From positions 1 through 44,260 of the forward strand of contig NZ_MDZA01000199.1 of the NCBI RefSeq assembly GCF_001816125.1: a DNA stretch of 44,260 nt, given 5' to 3'. Below the pieces are notes generated by a model that saw only the letters and a program-made list of their open reading frames with translations, made no database searches and was not told where the DNA came from. This DNA comes from Hymenobacter coccineus. GTDB taxonomy: Bacteria > Bacteroidota > Bacteroidia > Cytophagales > Hymenobacteraceae. Shown piece by piece: positions 1 through 8,697 of this stretch (position 1 is its first letter; each line of letters begins with the position of its first letter). The position numbers were made by a program, and so were the translations under genes.

Positions 1-100
1 GCGGTCTAGCCCCCAAGCCCAACGGGCCCGCCCGTCCCCGGCCCGGGCCCCGGCGGCCGTTTCCGGTTTGTGATTGCCATCGTACCTTTTGTTGTTACTT

Positions 101-947
101 ATGCCATTTTCCCGCTTAACGCTCGTTTTCTTCTGCCTGGGCCGCGCTGCTGCTGGGGGCCTGCAACCCTGGCTACCAGAAGCTGCTCAAGAGCGGCGAC
201 GTGAACAAGAAGTACGAGGCCGCCATTCGCTACTATGATGCGGGCGACTACTTCCGCGCCGGTACGCTGCTGGAGGACCTGATTCCGCTGCTCAAGGGCC
301 GCCCCGAGGCCGAAAAGGCGCAGTTCTACTTCGCTAATACTAACTTCAAGCAGCGCAACTATGTGCTGGGGGCCTACTACTTCAAGCAGTTCACCGATAC
401 GTACCCCAACTCGGAATACACCGAAGAGGCCTCGTTTATGCACGCCAAGTCGCTGTTCCGCGACTCGCCGGGCTTTGAGCTGGACCAGACCAATACCACG
501 TCGGCCCTCGAAGTCATCCAGGATTTCATCAACCGCTACCCCGAAAGCAAATTCCGCCCAGAAACGGAGAGCATGTCGCAGGAGTTGCAGAAGAAGCTGG
601 AAAGTAAAGCCTTTGGTGCCGCCGAGCTGTATTACAAGCTGCGCTACAACCAAGCGGCCGTGACGGCGATGGGCGTGTTCGAGCAGAACTACCCGGCTTC
701 GCCATACATCGACCAGGCCGATTTCCTGCGCCTGAGCGCCCAGTACGCTTGGGCCAAGGAGAGCATCGAATCGAAGCAGCGCGAACGGTTTCTCGACGCC
801 GTGGCGTTTTACCAGCACTTCATCGACACCTTTCCGCAGAGCAAAAGCCTGAAACTGGCCCAGTCGATGTACGACGATAGCCGTGCCGAGCTGGAACGGC
901 TGAAAGCCATTCCCGGGGCCGAGGCTGCGGCTACCAAACAACCCTAG
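101..947 (+). CDS. bamD: BamD-like outer membrane assembly lipoprotein (signal peptide out of frame)
   Basis: Outer-membrane lipoprotein of the BAM complex, which inserts beta-barrel proteins; the family is built of TPR-like helical pairs. The body (readable without interruption from a GTG at 201) has repeated helical motifs such as FYFANTNFKQRNYVLGAYYF and YPNSEYTEEASFMHAKSL, typical of Bacteroidota BamD, and ends KQP. Upstream in the same frame lies a lipobox, LLLGAC, with the lipidation Cys codon at 162-164, but that frame meets a stop at 117-119. A good start, ATG at 101 (MPFSRLTLVFF), is in another frame, so one extra base (or two missing) around 125-140 separates signal start and lipobox. 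BamD is expected to be essential, so a sequence error is likelier than a real break. Followed by omega and coaC in the usual Bacteroidota order. Confidence 0.85.
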
Positions 948-1023
948 GCTCGTCCCGCCGGGGCCCCGGCATCGCCTGCTGCCGGCCCGCATTTATTCTC
1001 AATCAAGTAACCCATCAGTGCCC

Positions 1024-1371
1024 ATGAAACCCGCTCCCAACGCCGTATCCAGTTCCATCGTGACGCGCAACATGGCCGATTTTAGCATCGAAAGCGGCAA
1101 CGTGTACGAAGCCATTTCCGTCATCTCGAAGCGTGCCAACCAACTCTCCATCAAGCTAAAAGAGGAGCTGAACGACCGCCTGGCCGAGTTCGCCTCCACC
1201 GTCGACAACCTGGAAGAAGTATTCGAGAACCGCGAGCAAATCGAGGTTTCGAAGCACTATGAGCGCATGCCCAAGCCCACCAGCCTTGCCATCGAGGAGT
1301 TCCTAGAGGGTAAGCTGCACTACACCACCCCCGACCCGGTGGAAGTGCCCCTGGCCCGCGAGCTGTTCTAA
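1024..1371 (+). CDS. rpoZ: DNA-directed RNA polymerase omega subunit (Rpb6-like)
   Basis: Small RNA polymerase subunit that helps fold and hold beta-prime. The 115-residue product matches the Bacteroidota Rpb6/omega form: an N-terminal part with SIVTRNMADF and NVYEAISVISKRANQLS (the conserved omega helix region), then KEELNDRLAEFAS, and a C-terminal tail with KPTSLAIEEFLEGKL and an acidic/proline end. I chose ATG 1024; a GTG at 1018 two codons upstream is also open but less likely. It sits between bamD and coaC, and its stop at 1369-1371 directly abuts the next reading frame, so the genes are probably co-transcribed and coupled. Confidence 0.88.
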   Translation: MKPAPNAVSSSIVTRNMADFSIESGNVYEAISVISKRANQLSIKLKEELNDRLAEFASTVDNLEEVFENREQIEVSKHYERMPKPTSLAIEEFLEGKLHYTTPDPVEVPLARELF

Positions 1372-1965
1372 TTGCCGCCGGTGGTGCCGCCCGCTCCGTT
1401 GCCCTCGTCGCCGCTGGCGGGCCGCCGCCTACTGCTGGGTGTGAGCGGCAGCATTGCCGCCTACAAAGCCGCTGCCCTCACGCGGCTGCTGGTGCAGGCC
1501 GGGGCCGAGGTGCAGGTCATTCTCACCGAAGCCGCCGCCGCATTCGTTACGCCCCTCACGCTGGGCACCCTCTCCAAAAAGCCCGTCCTGACGGGCTTTT
1601 TGCGTGATGCGGCGTCCGGGCAGTGGCACAACCACGTCGAATTGGGGCTGTGGGCCGATGCGCTGCTCATTGCGCCGGCCAGTGCCAACACCCTCGGGCA
1701 GCTAGCCAACGGCCTGTGCCCCAACTTGCTGAGCGCCGTGTACCTGTCGGCCCGCTGCCCGGTGTTCCTGGCCCCGGCCATGGACCTGGACATGTACGCC
1801 CACCCGGCCGTGACGCAGAACTTGGCGCGCCTGCGCAGCTTCGGCAACCACGTGTTTGACTCGCCCAGCGGTGAGCTAGCCAGCGGCCTCGTGGGCCCCG
1901 GCCGCATGCTGGAGCCCGAGCAGATAGTGGCCGAGCTAGCGGCTTTTTTTAGCAGACCTGTTTGA
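1372..1965 (+). CDS. coaC: Phosphopantothenoylcysteine decarboxylase (CoaC half of split CoaBC)
   Basis: FMN-dependent decarboxylase of coenzyme A synthesis, converting 4'-phosphopantothenoylcysteine to 4'-phosphopantetheine. Seen: flavoprotein motif GVSGSIAAYK (about residues 23-32), HNHVELGLWADALLIAPASA with the conserved His and FMN-binding PASANT, and PAMDLDMY, the Bacteroidota form of the substrate-clamp motif. The product stops after AAFFSRPV, exactly where the linker to the CoaB domain begins in the usual fused enzyme. The start is uncertain: TTG 1372 abuts the omega stop, and GTG 1381 or 1384 are alternatives. The rest of the enzyme is encoded separately at 2137 beyond a palindromic repeat. 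Since both domain cores look intact, I infer two working single-function proteins rather than a pseudogene. Confidence 0.9.
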   Translation: MPPVVPPAPLPSSPLAGRRLLLGVSGSIAAYKAAALTRLLVQAGAEVQVILTEAAAAFVTPLTLGTLSKKPVLTGFLRDAASGQWHNHVELGLWADALLIAPASANTLGQLANGLCPNLLSAVYLSARCPVFLAPAMDLDMYAHPAVTQNLARLRSFGNHVFDSPSGELASGLVGPGRMLEPEQIVAELAAFFSRPV

Positions 1966-1991
1966 TTGAGAGGTTGTTGATGCAGAATGGC

Positions 1992-2086
1992 ACGTCATGC
2001 TGAGCCTGTCGAAGCATCTCTCCAGCGTCGTTGAACGATTGATTTAGTGAGCGGTAGAGATGCTTCGATAAGCTCAGCATCACCGC
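1992..2086. repeat. Palindromic repeat family A, copy 1 (degraded)
   Basis: Inverted repeat between coaC and coaB. The left arm (1994-2026) contains CATGCTGAGCCTGTCGAAGC followed by ATCTCTCC; the right arm (2051-2083) is its near reverse complement with GATGCTTCGATAAGCTCAGC. Arms are about 33 bp with several mismatches and a loop of about 24 nt. Two better copies of the same element lie at 32194-32287 and 43473-43583. It encodes nothing and fills most of the 171 bp gap between the two coa genes. Confidence 0.85.
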
Positions 2087-2136
2087 CTGAGTAGTGCGTT
2101 CAAATAAAAACGAGCATTTAACTGATAACTGAAAAA

Positions 2137-2793
2137 ATGCGCGTCATCATTACCGCGGGCCCTACTTATGAGCCGCTGGACCCGGTGCGATTCCTCGGCA
2201 ACCGCTCGACGGGCAAGATGGGCTACGCGCTGGCGGCGGCATTCGCGGCGGCGGGGGCCCAGGTTGACCTTATCAGCGGGCCCAGTGCTTTGCCCGCGCC
2301 GGCCCACCCGGCTGTGCAATTGACGCGCGTGGAAACTGCCGCTGAGATGTACGCCGCCGCCGCCGCCGGGGCCCCCGCGGCCGACGTGTGGGTATTTGCC
2401 GCCGCCGTGGCCGACTACCGGCCCGCCCACGTGGCCGCCGAGAAAATTAAAAAAGCGGGCGACACGCTCACGCTGGAGCTGGTGAAGAATGTGGACATTG
2501 CTGCCACTCTCGGCCATACTAAGCGGGCTGAACAATTTGCCGTCGGTTTTGCGTTGGAGACGACGAACGAACTGGCCCATGCGCAGGAAAAGCTGCACCG
2601 TAAAAATTTCGACCTTGTGGTGCTGAATTCGCTGCGCGACGCTGGGGCCGGGTTTGGCCATGACACCAACAAAGTGAGCGTGCTGGACCGCGCCGGCCAG
2701 GTAGTTACCTTTGAGTTGATGGCCAAAACCGATCTGGCCGGTGAGTTGGTGCGCTTGGTTTTGGTTCGTCGCGCGGCAGTTATAACTACTTGA
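2137..2793 (+). CDS. coaB: Phosphopantothenate-cysteine ligase (CoaB half of split CoaBC)
   Basis: Ligase joining 4'-phosphopantothenate to cysteine (CTP-dependent in bacteria) in coenzyme A synthesis. The 218-residue product begins directly at the domain start, MRVIITAGPTYEPLDPVRF, followed by GNRSTGKMGYALA, AAAVADYRPA and GFALETTNEL, and NFDLVVLNSLRDAGAGFG with DTNKVSVLD, all CoaB hallmarks. In most bacteria this is the C-terminal domain of CoaBC; here it has its own ATG (2137) after a stretch holding a family A palindrome and no other gene. The last residues (RRAAVITT) look non-conserved. PorD begins 11 bp downstream. Confidence 0.9.
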   Translation: MRVIITAGPTYEPLDPVRFLGNRSTGKMGYALAAAFAAAGAQVDLISGPSALPAPAHPAVQLTRVETAAEMYAAAAAGAPAADVWVFAAAVADYRPAHVAAEKIKKAGDTLTLELVKNVDIAATLGHTKRAEQFAVGFALETTNELAHAQEKLHRKNFDLVVLNSLRDAGAGFGHDTNKVSVLDRAGQVVTFELMAKTDLAGELVRLVLVRRAAVITT

Positions 2794-2804
2794 TTGAATT
2801 AGTA

Positions 2805-3727
2805 ATGCGTAAAATCTGGTCCCTGTTGCCGCTGCTACTCCTGTTGCTGGGGGCCCCGCCCGGGCCCAGGAGCTGAACTGCGTCGTGGAGGTATCCATCG
2901 GGCCGAGTGTGGTGATTACCGACCAGAGCATCGTGGCCAATTTGCAGCGCGATATTTCGGCGTTTATGAATACGCGCACCTGGACCAACACCACGTACCA
3001 GGAAAAGGAACGCATCAAGTGCCGCATGTTCGTGGTGCTCACGGGCGGCACGGCCCCGGCGTACCAGGCCACGATGCGGCTGCTTTCGACCCGCCCGATT
3101 TACGGCACGGGCTACGAAACCAACGTCATCAGCATCGTTGATAAGAGCTTTAACTTCAACTACCCGCCGCCCAACTCGCTCGATTTTTCGCCCAACAGCT
3201 TCGTTTCCAACCTCTCGTCGCTGCTGGGCTTCTACGCCAACATCATTGTGGGGCTCGACCGCGACACGTTCAGCAAGCTGGGGGGCACGCAGTATTTCGA
3301 AAATGCCCGGCTCATCATGACCTATTCGGCCTCGCAGAGCAGCAGCGAGGGCCAGGACCCGAGTTGGACCAACGGCGGGGGCCTGCGTAGCCGCTACCAG
3401 CTCCTCACCAACCTCACCGATCCGCAGCTCGAAGCCTTCCGCACCGGCTCCTACGCCTATTACCGGCAGGGGATGGACATCTTTATCGAGAAGCCCGAGG
3501 AAGCCCGCACGGCCGTGCTGGGGGCCCTAACGGGCATCAACGCGGCGGCGTCGCTGCGGGTGAGCGAGCCGATTTTCCGGTACTTCTTTGACGCTAAGGC
3601 TGACGAGATTGCCAATATCTTCCGCACCAGTTCCGACCAAAACCAGAAGCAGCAGCTGGTGACGATGCTGGTGAACATCGACGCGACCAACGCACCAAAA
3701 TACCAAGCCATCCTCACGGCCCGCTAA
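2805..3727 (+). CDS. porD: PorD / DUF4835 family exported protein (frameshift in signal peptide)
   Basis: Bacteroidota-specific exported protein, family DUF4835, named PorD in connection with type IX secretion; its exact role is unclear to me. Readable body from GTG 2885: SIGPSVVITDQSIVANLQRD, FMNTRTWTNTTY, SFNFNYPPPNSLDFSPNSF, LGFYANIIVGLDRDTFSKLG and the NQKQQLVTMLVNIDATNAPK end, all typical. The signal peptide (MRKIWSLLPLLLLLLGAPPG) is encoded from ATG 2805 in another frame that stops at 2874-2876. Adding one base to the GGGCCC at 2862-2867 would restore ...GAPPGAQELNC with a signal peptidase site, so a one-base loss in a G/C tract is the simplest reading. Usual neighbours: coaBC before, recN after. 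Confidence 0.82.
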
Positions 3728-3917
3728 CGCGGTGGGATGGTAATATATTGGTTATTACATAACTGAGTGGGCGTTAGCATTTGCCAAAACTTCGGGGTTA
3801 ACTTTAATAAATAATGCGTCGGGGCCCTATGAAGCGCCGGCCCAATTACTTATTCAGCTAGAATGGCTGACTTTGGCCACGCTACCCCGTGCCCACCCCG
3901 GCCCCATCTACCCAATT

Positions 3918-5591
3918 ATGTTAGTCGATTTACGCATTCAGAATTACGCCCTGATTGAGTCGCTGGAGCTGCGGCCGTCGCCGCTGCTCAACATCATCAC
4001 CGGCGAGACGGGAGCCGGCAAATCCATCATGCTAGGGGCCATTGGGCTGCTGCTGGGCAATCGAGCCGACGGCAAGCTGCTGTTCGACACGGCACGCAAG
4101 TGCGTGATTGAGGGGCAGTTTGACATTGCCAGCTACCAACTGCAAGACATTTTTGAGGCCGAGGACCTGGACTACGACGCGCAGTGCATTCTGCGCCGCG
4201 AGATCAGCCCCACGGGCAAGTCGCGCGCCTTTGTAAACGACACGCCGGTGACGCTGGAGGCCCTGCGGAAAATTGGAGCCAACCTGATGGACATCCACTC
4301 GCAGCACGACACGCTGCTGCTCGGCGACACCGTGTTTCAGCTCAACCTGCTCGACCTCTACGCCGGGTTGGTACCGCAGCGCACGCACTACAGCAACGCC
4401 TTCCGGCAGTACCGTAAGCTGGAGGCCGAACTGAAAACCTTGGAGGACCAGTCGAACCAGGCCAACGCGCAGCTGGATTACAATAGCTTTTTGCTGAACG
4501 AGTTGGAGGAAGCCAGCCTCGACAATGAAGACCAGGAAGCGCTGGAGCAGGAAGTGAAGCAGCTTGAGCACGCCGAGGAAATCAAGTACAAGCTGAGCCA
4601 GGCCCTGCACGGGCTGCGCGACAGCGAAAGCTGCGCCACCGGCACCATGAAGGACGCCTCAACGCTGCTGGGCCAGGTTTCGAGCTACTCTGACAATTTC
4701 CGCGAACTGCGCCAGCGCCTGGAAAGCTGCTTGATTGAGCTGCACGACATTGCCGACGAGGTGGAAACCGCCGAGCGCCGCACCGAGGGCGACCCCGCCC
4801 GCGCCGAAGAGCTGCAAGAGCGCCTGAACGTGCTCTATACCTTGCAGCGCAAGCACACGGTGCGCGACCTGGGGGCCCTAATCATCGTGCGCGATGAGCT
4901 ACGCCAGAAAGTGGGCAATGTGCTGAACCTCGACAAGCAGATTGCCCGGGTGCGCAAAGACGTGGAAGCCGCCCTGACCGCCGTGACGAAGCAGGCGGCC
5001 AAGCTTTCGGAGAGCCGGCGCAAGTCGTTTCCGCGCTTCGAACAGGAGCTGCGCAACTTGGTGGCCGACCTGGGCATGCCCAATGCCCGCATTGTGGTGG
5101 ACCACCGTGCTGGGGCCCCCAGCGCCAGCGGTACCGACGTGGTGAACATCCTCTTCACGGCCAACAAAGGGGCCCAGCCCCAGACGCTGAGCAAAGCCGC
5201 GTCGGGGGGCGAATTCTCGCGCTTGATGCTGTGCGTGAAGTACATGCTGGCCGACAAAACGGCGCTGCCCACGATAGTATTCGACGAAATCGACACCGGC
5301 ATTAGCGGAGAAATTGCCGTGAAGGTGGGCCGCATGATGCAGCAAATGGCGCGCAAGCACCAGTTGGTGGCCATTTCGCACCTGCCGCAAATGGCGGCGG
5401 CTGGCGACGCCCACTACTTTGTGTACAAGGAAGACCGCGCCGACCGCACCGTGAGCCGCATCCGCCAGCTCGGCGAGGACGACCGCATCCGGGAAATTGC
5501 CCACATGATTGCCGGTGCCAAGCCCAGCGCCAATGCCCTGCAAAGCGCCCGCGAGCTGCTGGCATTGCGCGGCGAGGCCATGGCCGGGTAG
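3918..5591 (+). CDS. recN: DNA repair protein RecN
   Basis: SMC-like ATPase acting in double-strand break repair. 557 residues, normal for the family. N-terminal MLVDLRIQNYALIESL, Walker A GETGAGKS (residues 29-36), ILRREISPTGKSRAFVNDTP, then DIHSQHDTLLL, a long coiled-coil middle rich in Glu/Leu/Gln (about residues 170-370), and C-terminal ABC signature AASGGEFSRLMLCVKYMLAD with Walker B TIVFDEIDTGISGE and AISHLPQMAAAGDAHYFVYK. I set the start at ATG 3918, where homology begins; the TTG at 3873 adds an unlikely proline-rich leader. The 190 bp upstream of it holds no recognisable gene; a weak promoter-like TTTG / TAACTTTA pair at 3780-3806 has a non-standard spacing. Confidence 0.95.
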   Translation: MLVDLRIQNYALIESLELRPSPLLNIITGETGAGKSIMLGAIGLLLGNRADGKLLFDTARKCVIEGQFDIASYQLQDIFEAEDLDYDAQCILRREISPTGKSRAFVNDTPVTLEALRKIGANLMDIHSQHDTLLLGDTVFQLNLLDLYAGLVPQRTHYSNAFRQYRKLEAELKTLEDQSNQANAQLDYNSFLLNELEEASLDNEDQEALEQEVKQLEHAEEIKYKLSQALHGLRDSESCATGTMKDASTLLGQVSSYSDNFRELRQRLESCLIELHDIADEVETAERRTEGDPARAEELQERLNVLYTLQRKHTVRDLGALIIVRDELRQKVGNVLNLDKQIARVRKDVEAALTAVTKQAAKLSESRRKSFPRFEQELRNLVADLGMPNARIVVDHRAGAPSASGTDVVNILFTANKGAQPQTLSKAASGGEFSRLMLCVKYMLADKTALPTIVFDEIDTGISGEIAVKVGRMMQQMARKHQLVAISHLPQMAAAGDAHYFVYKEDRADRTVSRIRQLGEDDRIREIAHMIAGAKPSANALQSARELLALRGEAMAG

Positions 5592-5711
5592 GGCCCCGGC
5601 GGCGGGCGGGCCAAACTCAACGGCTAACTTGCGCCCGCATTCGGGGCCAGCCGCTGGCTGGGGCCCCCGGCTGCGCCCTCATTCCCCCCGTCCACCCACC
5701 CGCTATTCAAC

Positions 5712-6533
5712 ATGGCTAATAACCTGCTCGCCGGCAAAGTCGGCATCATTTCCGGTGCCCTCAACGAGAAATCCATTGCCTGGAAAGTGGCCCAGCGCGC
5801 CCACGCCGAAGGGGCCCGCTTCGTGCTCACCAATGCCCCGCTGGCCATGCGCATGGGCGAAATCAACAAGCTGAGCGAGGAGTGCAACGCCCCGATCATC
5901 CCGGCCGATGCCACGTCGGTGGAGGATTTGGAAAAGCTGTTTACCGGGGCCCAGGAGCAGTTGGGCGGCAAGCTCGACTTCATGCTCCACTCCATTGGCA
6001 TGAGCCCCAACATCCGCAAGGGCAAAAATTATGGCGAGCTGAACTACCAGTGGTTCCAGCAAACGATTGACATTTCGGCCCTCTCGTTCCACAAGATGCT
6101 GGCCGTGGCCGAGAAGCAAGACGCCTTCAACGAATGGGGCAGCGTGGTGGCCCTGAGCTACATCGCCGCCCAGCGCGCCTTCCTCGACTACACCGACATG
6201 ACGCAGGCCAAGGCCATGCTCGAAAGCATTGCCCGGAGCTACGGCCAGCGCCTGGGCAAGCTCAAGAAAGTGCGCGTCAACACCGTGTCGCAGTCGCCCA
6301 CCAAAACCACGGCCGGCGCCGGCATCAGCGGCTTCGACGCCTTTTACGAGTTTGCGGATAAGATGTCGCCGCTGGGCAATGCCCCCGCCGAGGCCTGCGC
6401 CGACTATTGCATCTCGCTGTTTTCGGACCTCACCCGCTACGTGACCATGCAGAACCTGATGCACGACGGCGGCTTCAGCACCACCGGCATCTCGCAGGAA
6501 ATGGCTGATTTGATGGAAAAGGCCAACGGCTAA
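5712..6533 (+). CDS. fabI: Enoyl-[acyl-carrier-protein] reductase (NADH), FabI
   Basis: Last reductive step of fatty-acid elongation, reducing trans-2-enoyl-ACP with NAD(P)H. 273 residues, short-chain dehydrogenase fold. Seen: glycine-rich cofactor site around GIISGALNEKSIAWKVA (residues 11-27), MLHSIGMSPN (91-100), the catalytic Tyr160 and Lys167 in YTDMTQAK (Tyr-x6-Lys, as in FabI), and the substrate-loop region TVSQSPTKTTAGAGI. The C-terminus has LMHDGGFSTTGIS. Single-gene unit: 120 bp from recN, followed at 6554 by an intrinsic terminator. This is a canonical Bacteroidota FabI with no oddities. Confidence 0.95.
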   Translation: MANNLLAGKVGIISGALNEKSIAWKVAQRAHAEGARFVLTNAPLAMRMGEINKLSEECNAPIIPADATSVEDLEKLFTGAQEQLGGKLDFMLHSIGMSPNIRKGKNYGELNYQWFQQTIDISALSFHKMLAVAEKQDAFNEWGSVVALSYIAAQRAFLDYTDMTQAKAMLESIARSYGQRLGKLKKVRVNTVSQSPTKTTAGAGISGFDAFYEFADKMSPLGNAPAEACADYCISLFSDLTRYVTMQNLMHDGGFSTTGISQEMADLMEKANG

Positions 6534-6553
6534 CCGCTCGCTGGGGCCCCACG

Positions 6554-6590
6554 AAAAAAGCCTGGCCGTAACTGGTCAGGTTTTTTTTGT
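6554..6590 (+). terminator. Intrinsic terminator after fabI
   Basis: A-run, stem CCTGGCC / GGTCAGG (one G-U pair, loop about 6 nt), then eight T at 6581-6588. Begins 20 bp past the fabI stop. Confidence 0.75.
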
Positions 6591-6685
6591 GCCCCAAGCG
6601 GTTTTGCCGGCAACGATTGCGGAGAAAAAGGTAGGTTTCGGGCGGAAGCGCTGCTTAGTTTGGGACCTTCCCACCTGCTGCTGCT

Positions 6686-7253
6686 ATGAAAAACCTGCTG
6701 CTTTTCCTGAGCCTTTGGCTGCTGGGGGGCCCCGCGCGGGCCTACGATTTTGTGGTGGCGCAGGACGGCAGCGGGCAGTTTCGTACGGTGCAGCCGGCAG
6801 TTTTACCAGGATTTCTACATCGAGGGCACGGTGGATTTCATCTTTGGCTCGTCCACGGCCTGGTTCGAGAACTGCGACATTGTGTGCAAAACGGCCGGTT
6901 TTGTCACGGCCGCGTCCACGCCCGATACCATAAGCTACGGCTACGTGCTGCACCGCTGCCGCATTAGTGCGCCGGCGCCGGCGGGCAGCGTGGCCCTGGG
7001 CCGGCCCTGGCGCCCCTTCCCCAAAACTGTGTACCTGGACTGTGAGCTGAGCGCTGCCATCCGCCCTGCCGGCTGGGACGAGTGGAACAAGACGGCCAAC
7101 CAGAAAACCGCTTACTACGCCGAATACCAAAGCAGGGGCCCCGGCGCCGCGCCCCAGCAGCGGGCCCCGTGGGCTCACCAGCTCACCGCTGCCGAGGCCC
7201 AGCGCTACACGCCCGCGCAGGCGCTGCACGGCTGGAACTCACTGGCCGAATAA
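6686..7253 (+). pseudogene. Pectinesterase remnant with internal deletion
   Basis: Decayed carbohydrate esterase family 8 (pectin methylesterase). The ATG at 6686 gives a good signal peptide and the family N-terminus (AYDFVVAQDGSGQFRTVQ). At about 6795 the text jumps, in a different frame, to QFYQDFYIEGTVDFIFGSST and continues through CDIVCKTAGFVTAAS, VALGRPWRPFPKTVYLDC and a proper C-terminus to the stop at 7253. Compared with the family about 100-130 residues are missing, including the Gln and Gln-Asp (QDTL) active-site parts; the Asp of VDFIFG and the Arg of LGRPW remain. A deletion plus frame change means no active enzyme. The following 170 bp before the terminator at 7425 hold nothing I recognise. 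Confidence 0.8.
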
Positions 7254-7424
7254 CGCTTGCATCATCGGCAATAGTGGACGGCTCAGTCTCCGTGTTGTTC
7301 ACCGCCGGATCGGTTGCCGCTTATACCTCAGACGCTCTGCCGCTGGTGCGCGGGAAAGCTACGAGCAACTGCTAGGGTAGCGCAGTCCTACAATTTTTGG
7401 TAACGTGCTGGTAGTAAAATTTAT

Positions 7425-7470
7425 AAAAGCAAAAAGCCTGACCGCTGTAGCGGTCAGGCTTTTTGCTTTT
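7425..7470. terminator. Bidirectional intrinsic terminator
   Basis: A 22-bp perfect inverted repeat, AAAAGCAAAAAGCCTGACCG... paired with its reverse complement ending CAGGCTTTTTGCTTTT, so A/T runs flank it on both strands. It separates the convergent pectinesterase remnant (+) and blh (-). The blh stop codon (7454-7456) lies inside the stem. Confidence 0.88.
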
Positions 7471-8504
7471 GCAGCCTGGGGCCCAGCCAGCGCTGGCTAC
7501 CTGCGCCGGGCGCGGCTCGCCACCGGGGCGCGTCCATCACCAGCGTGACGAGCAGGGCGTGGGGCAGCGTGACGATGGAGGCCACCACCAGCGCCAGGCT
7601 GAACCAGGCGGCCCCGCTGTGCAAGTGGGGGGCCAGCAGGCGGCCCAGCACCAGCAGCGCCGCGCAGCTTAGCAGCAGGAGCGGGGCCGCCCGGCGCAGG
7701 AAGAAGGCCAGCCGGGGCATCAAGTCGGCTGCGGGGCGCGGCTGGCCGGGAGCCGGTGCGTAGCCGAGCCAGCCCGTGAGGCGCAGCACGTGTTGCAGGC
7801 TGTGCCAAAATATAAAGTACACGGCCACCGATAGTTGGGGCGGCAGTGCCAACAGCAGCAGCAGCAGCACCACCACCTCGCCCAGTTCGGTGCAGAGCCG
7901 GGCCCACTGGCGGCGGTAGGCCCAGCGGGCCCACAGGGCCAGGTGGCCCGCCACCACCACCGCACCGAGGGCCGTGGCGGCCGTGGCCAGCGTGGCGGTG
8001 GGCACCGTGGGGGCCCCGGTGAAGGCCAGTAGCCCGTTCACGACGCCCGCGGTCTGGGTGGGCCAGCCCCACAAGGGCACGGCAAACAGCAGCAGGCCCC
8101 GCAGGCAGCTGTGCGCCAGCCACAGCCACGCCGCCGGCCGGGGCCCGGCCGGTGCGTCGGCCGAGCCCCAGTGCCACACCGTCAGCAAGAAGAAGCCGCC
8201 GACCGTGGCCGCCGGCCAAGCCCACCACAGGGCCCCCACCAAGCCCGCCAGGCCCAGGTAGCCGAGCAGGAAGCCCAGCCAGTACCGCCACCCACTGGCC
8301 CGGGCCCGGGGCGTGGCCGGCCGGCAGCACCAATTGGTCGCAGGCCCCGTGCGCCACGCCCAGCACCACCATGCCCACGGCCAGCGGGGGCCCCAGCAGC
8401 GCCCAGGCGGCGCCCGGAAAGGCCGCACCCAGTCCCGCCAGCGCCAGCACGGCCGCGTAGGAGTAGCGCCGCTGGGGCCAGCTGGAGGCAGAACTAAGTG
8501 CCAT
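7454..8504 (-). pseudogene. blh: Brp/Blh-type beta-carotene 15,15'-dioxygenase, frameshifted
   Basis: Membrane enzyme that cleaves beta-carotene to two retinal molecules, the rhodopsin chromophore. From ATG 8504 one frame gives MALSSASSWPQRRYSYAAVL and the family motif GVAHGACDQLVLPAG. From about 8312 a second frame continues with GWRYWLGFLLGYLGL, LTVWHWGSADA, YFIFWHSLQHVLR and LPHALLVTLV, the conserved His-containing segments that bind the catalytic iron, in a very hydrophobic multi-span protein. The frames join inside CCCGGGCCCGGGCC (about 8299-8313), where a one-base gain (or two-base loss) breaks the gene. Everything else looks intact, so either a tract-length error or a recent mutation. 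It lies directly downstream of the rhodopsin gene on the same strand (193 bp gap), the usual pairing. Confidence 0.85.
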
Positions 8505-8697
8505 GGTAGGTGGAAAAAAAAGGGGTAATCAACACGGCCGCTACGCCGCAGAGCGGAGCAGCGGCCCGTGGGCAACATAGGGGCGAAACGGGCCCTGCTT
8601 ACTAACTGATATTACGCAGCGCTCTAGATTTAAGTGCCCCAGGGGAGGAGCTAGAACTGCAAAGTTTGCGCTACTGCGCGTTGCGTAACACCCCTGG

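Noticed and set aside
99..992. Minus-strand frame of 297 codons over bamD
   Set aside because: Antisense of BamD; no recognisable domain.
3780..3806. Bacteroidota promoter (TTTG and TAACTTTA) ahead of recN
   Set aside because: Spacing of about 15 bp instead of about 19, and the downstream box differs at its last base; too weak to list.
3873..3917. TTG start for recN
   Set aside because: Family homology begins at ATG 3918; the leader is proline-rich.
8612..8688. Imperfect inverted repeat TTACGCA ... TGCGTAA between rhodopsin and blh
   Set aside because: Only about 7-11 bp match around a long centre; could be chance.
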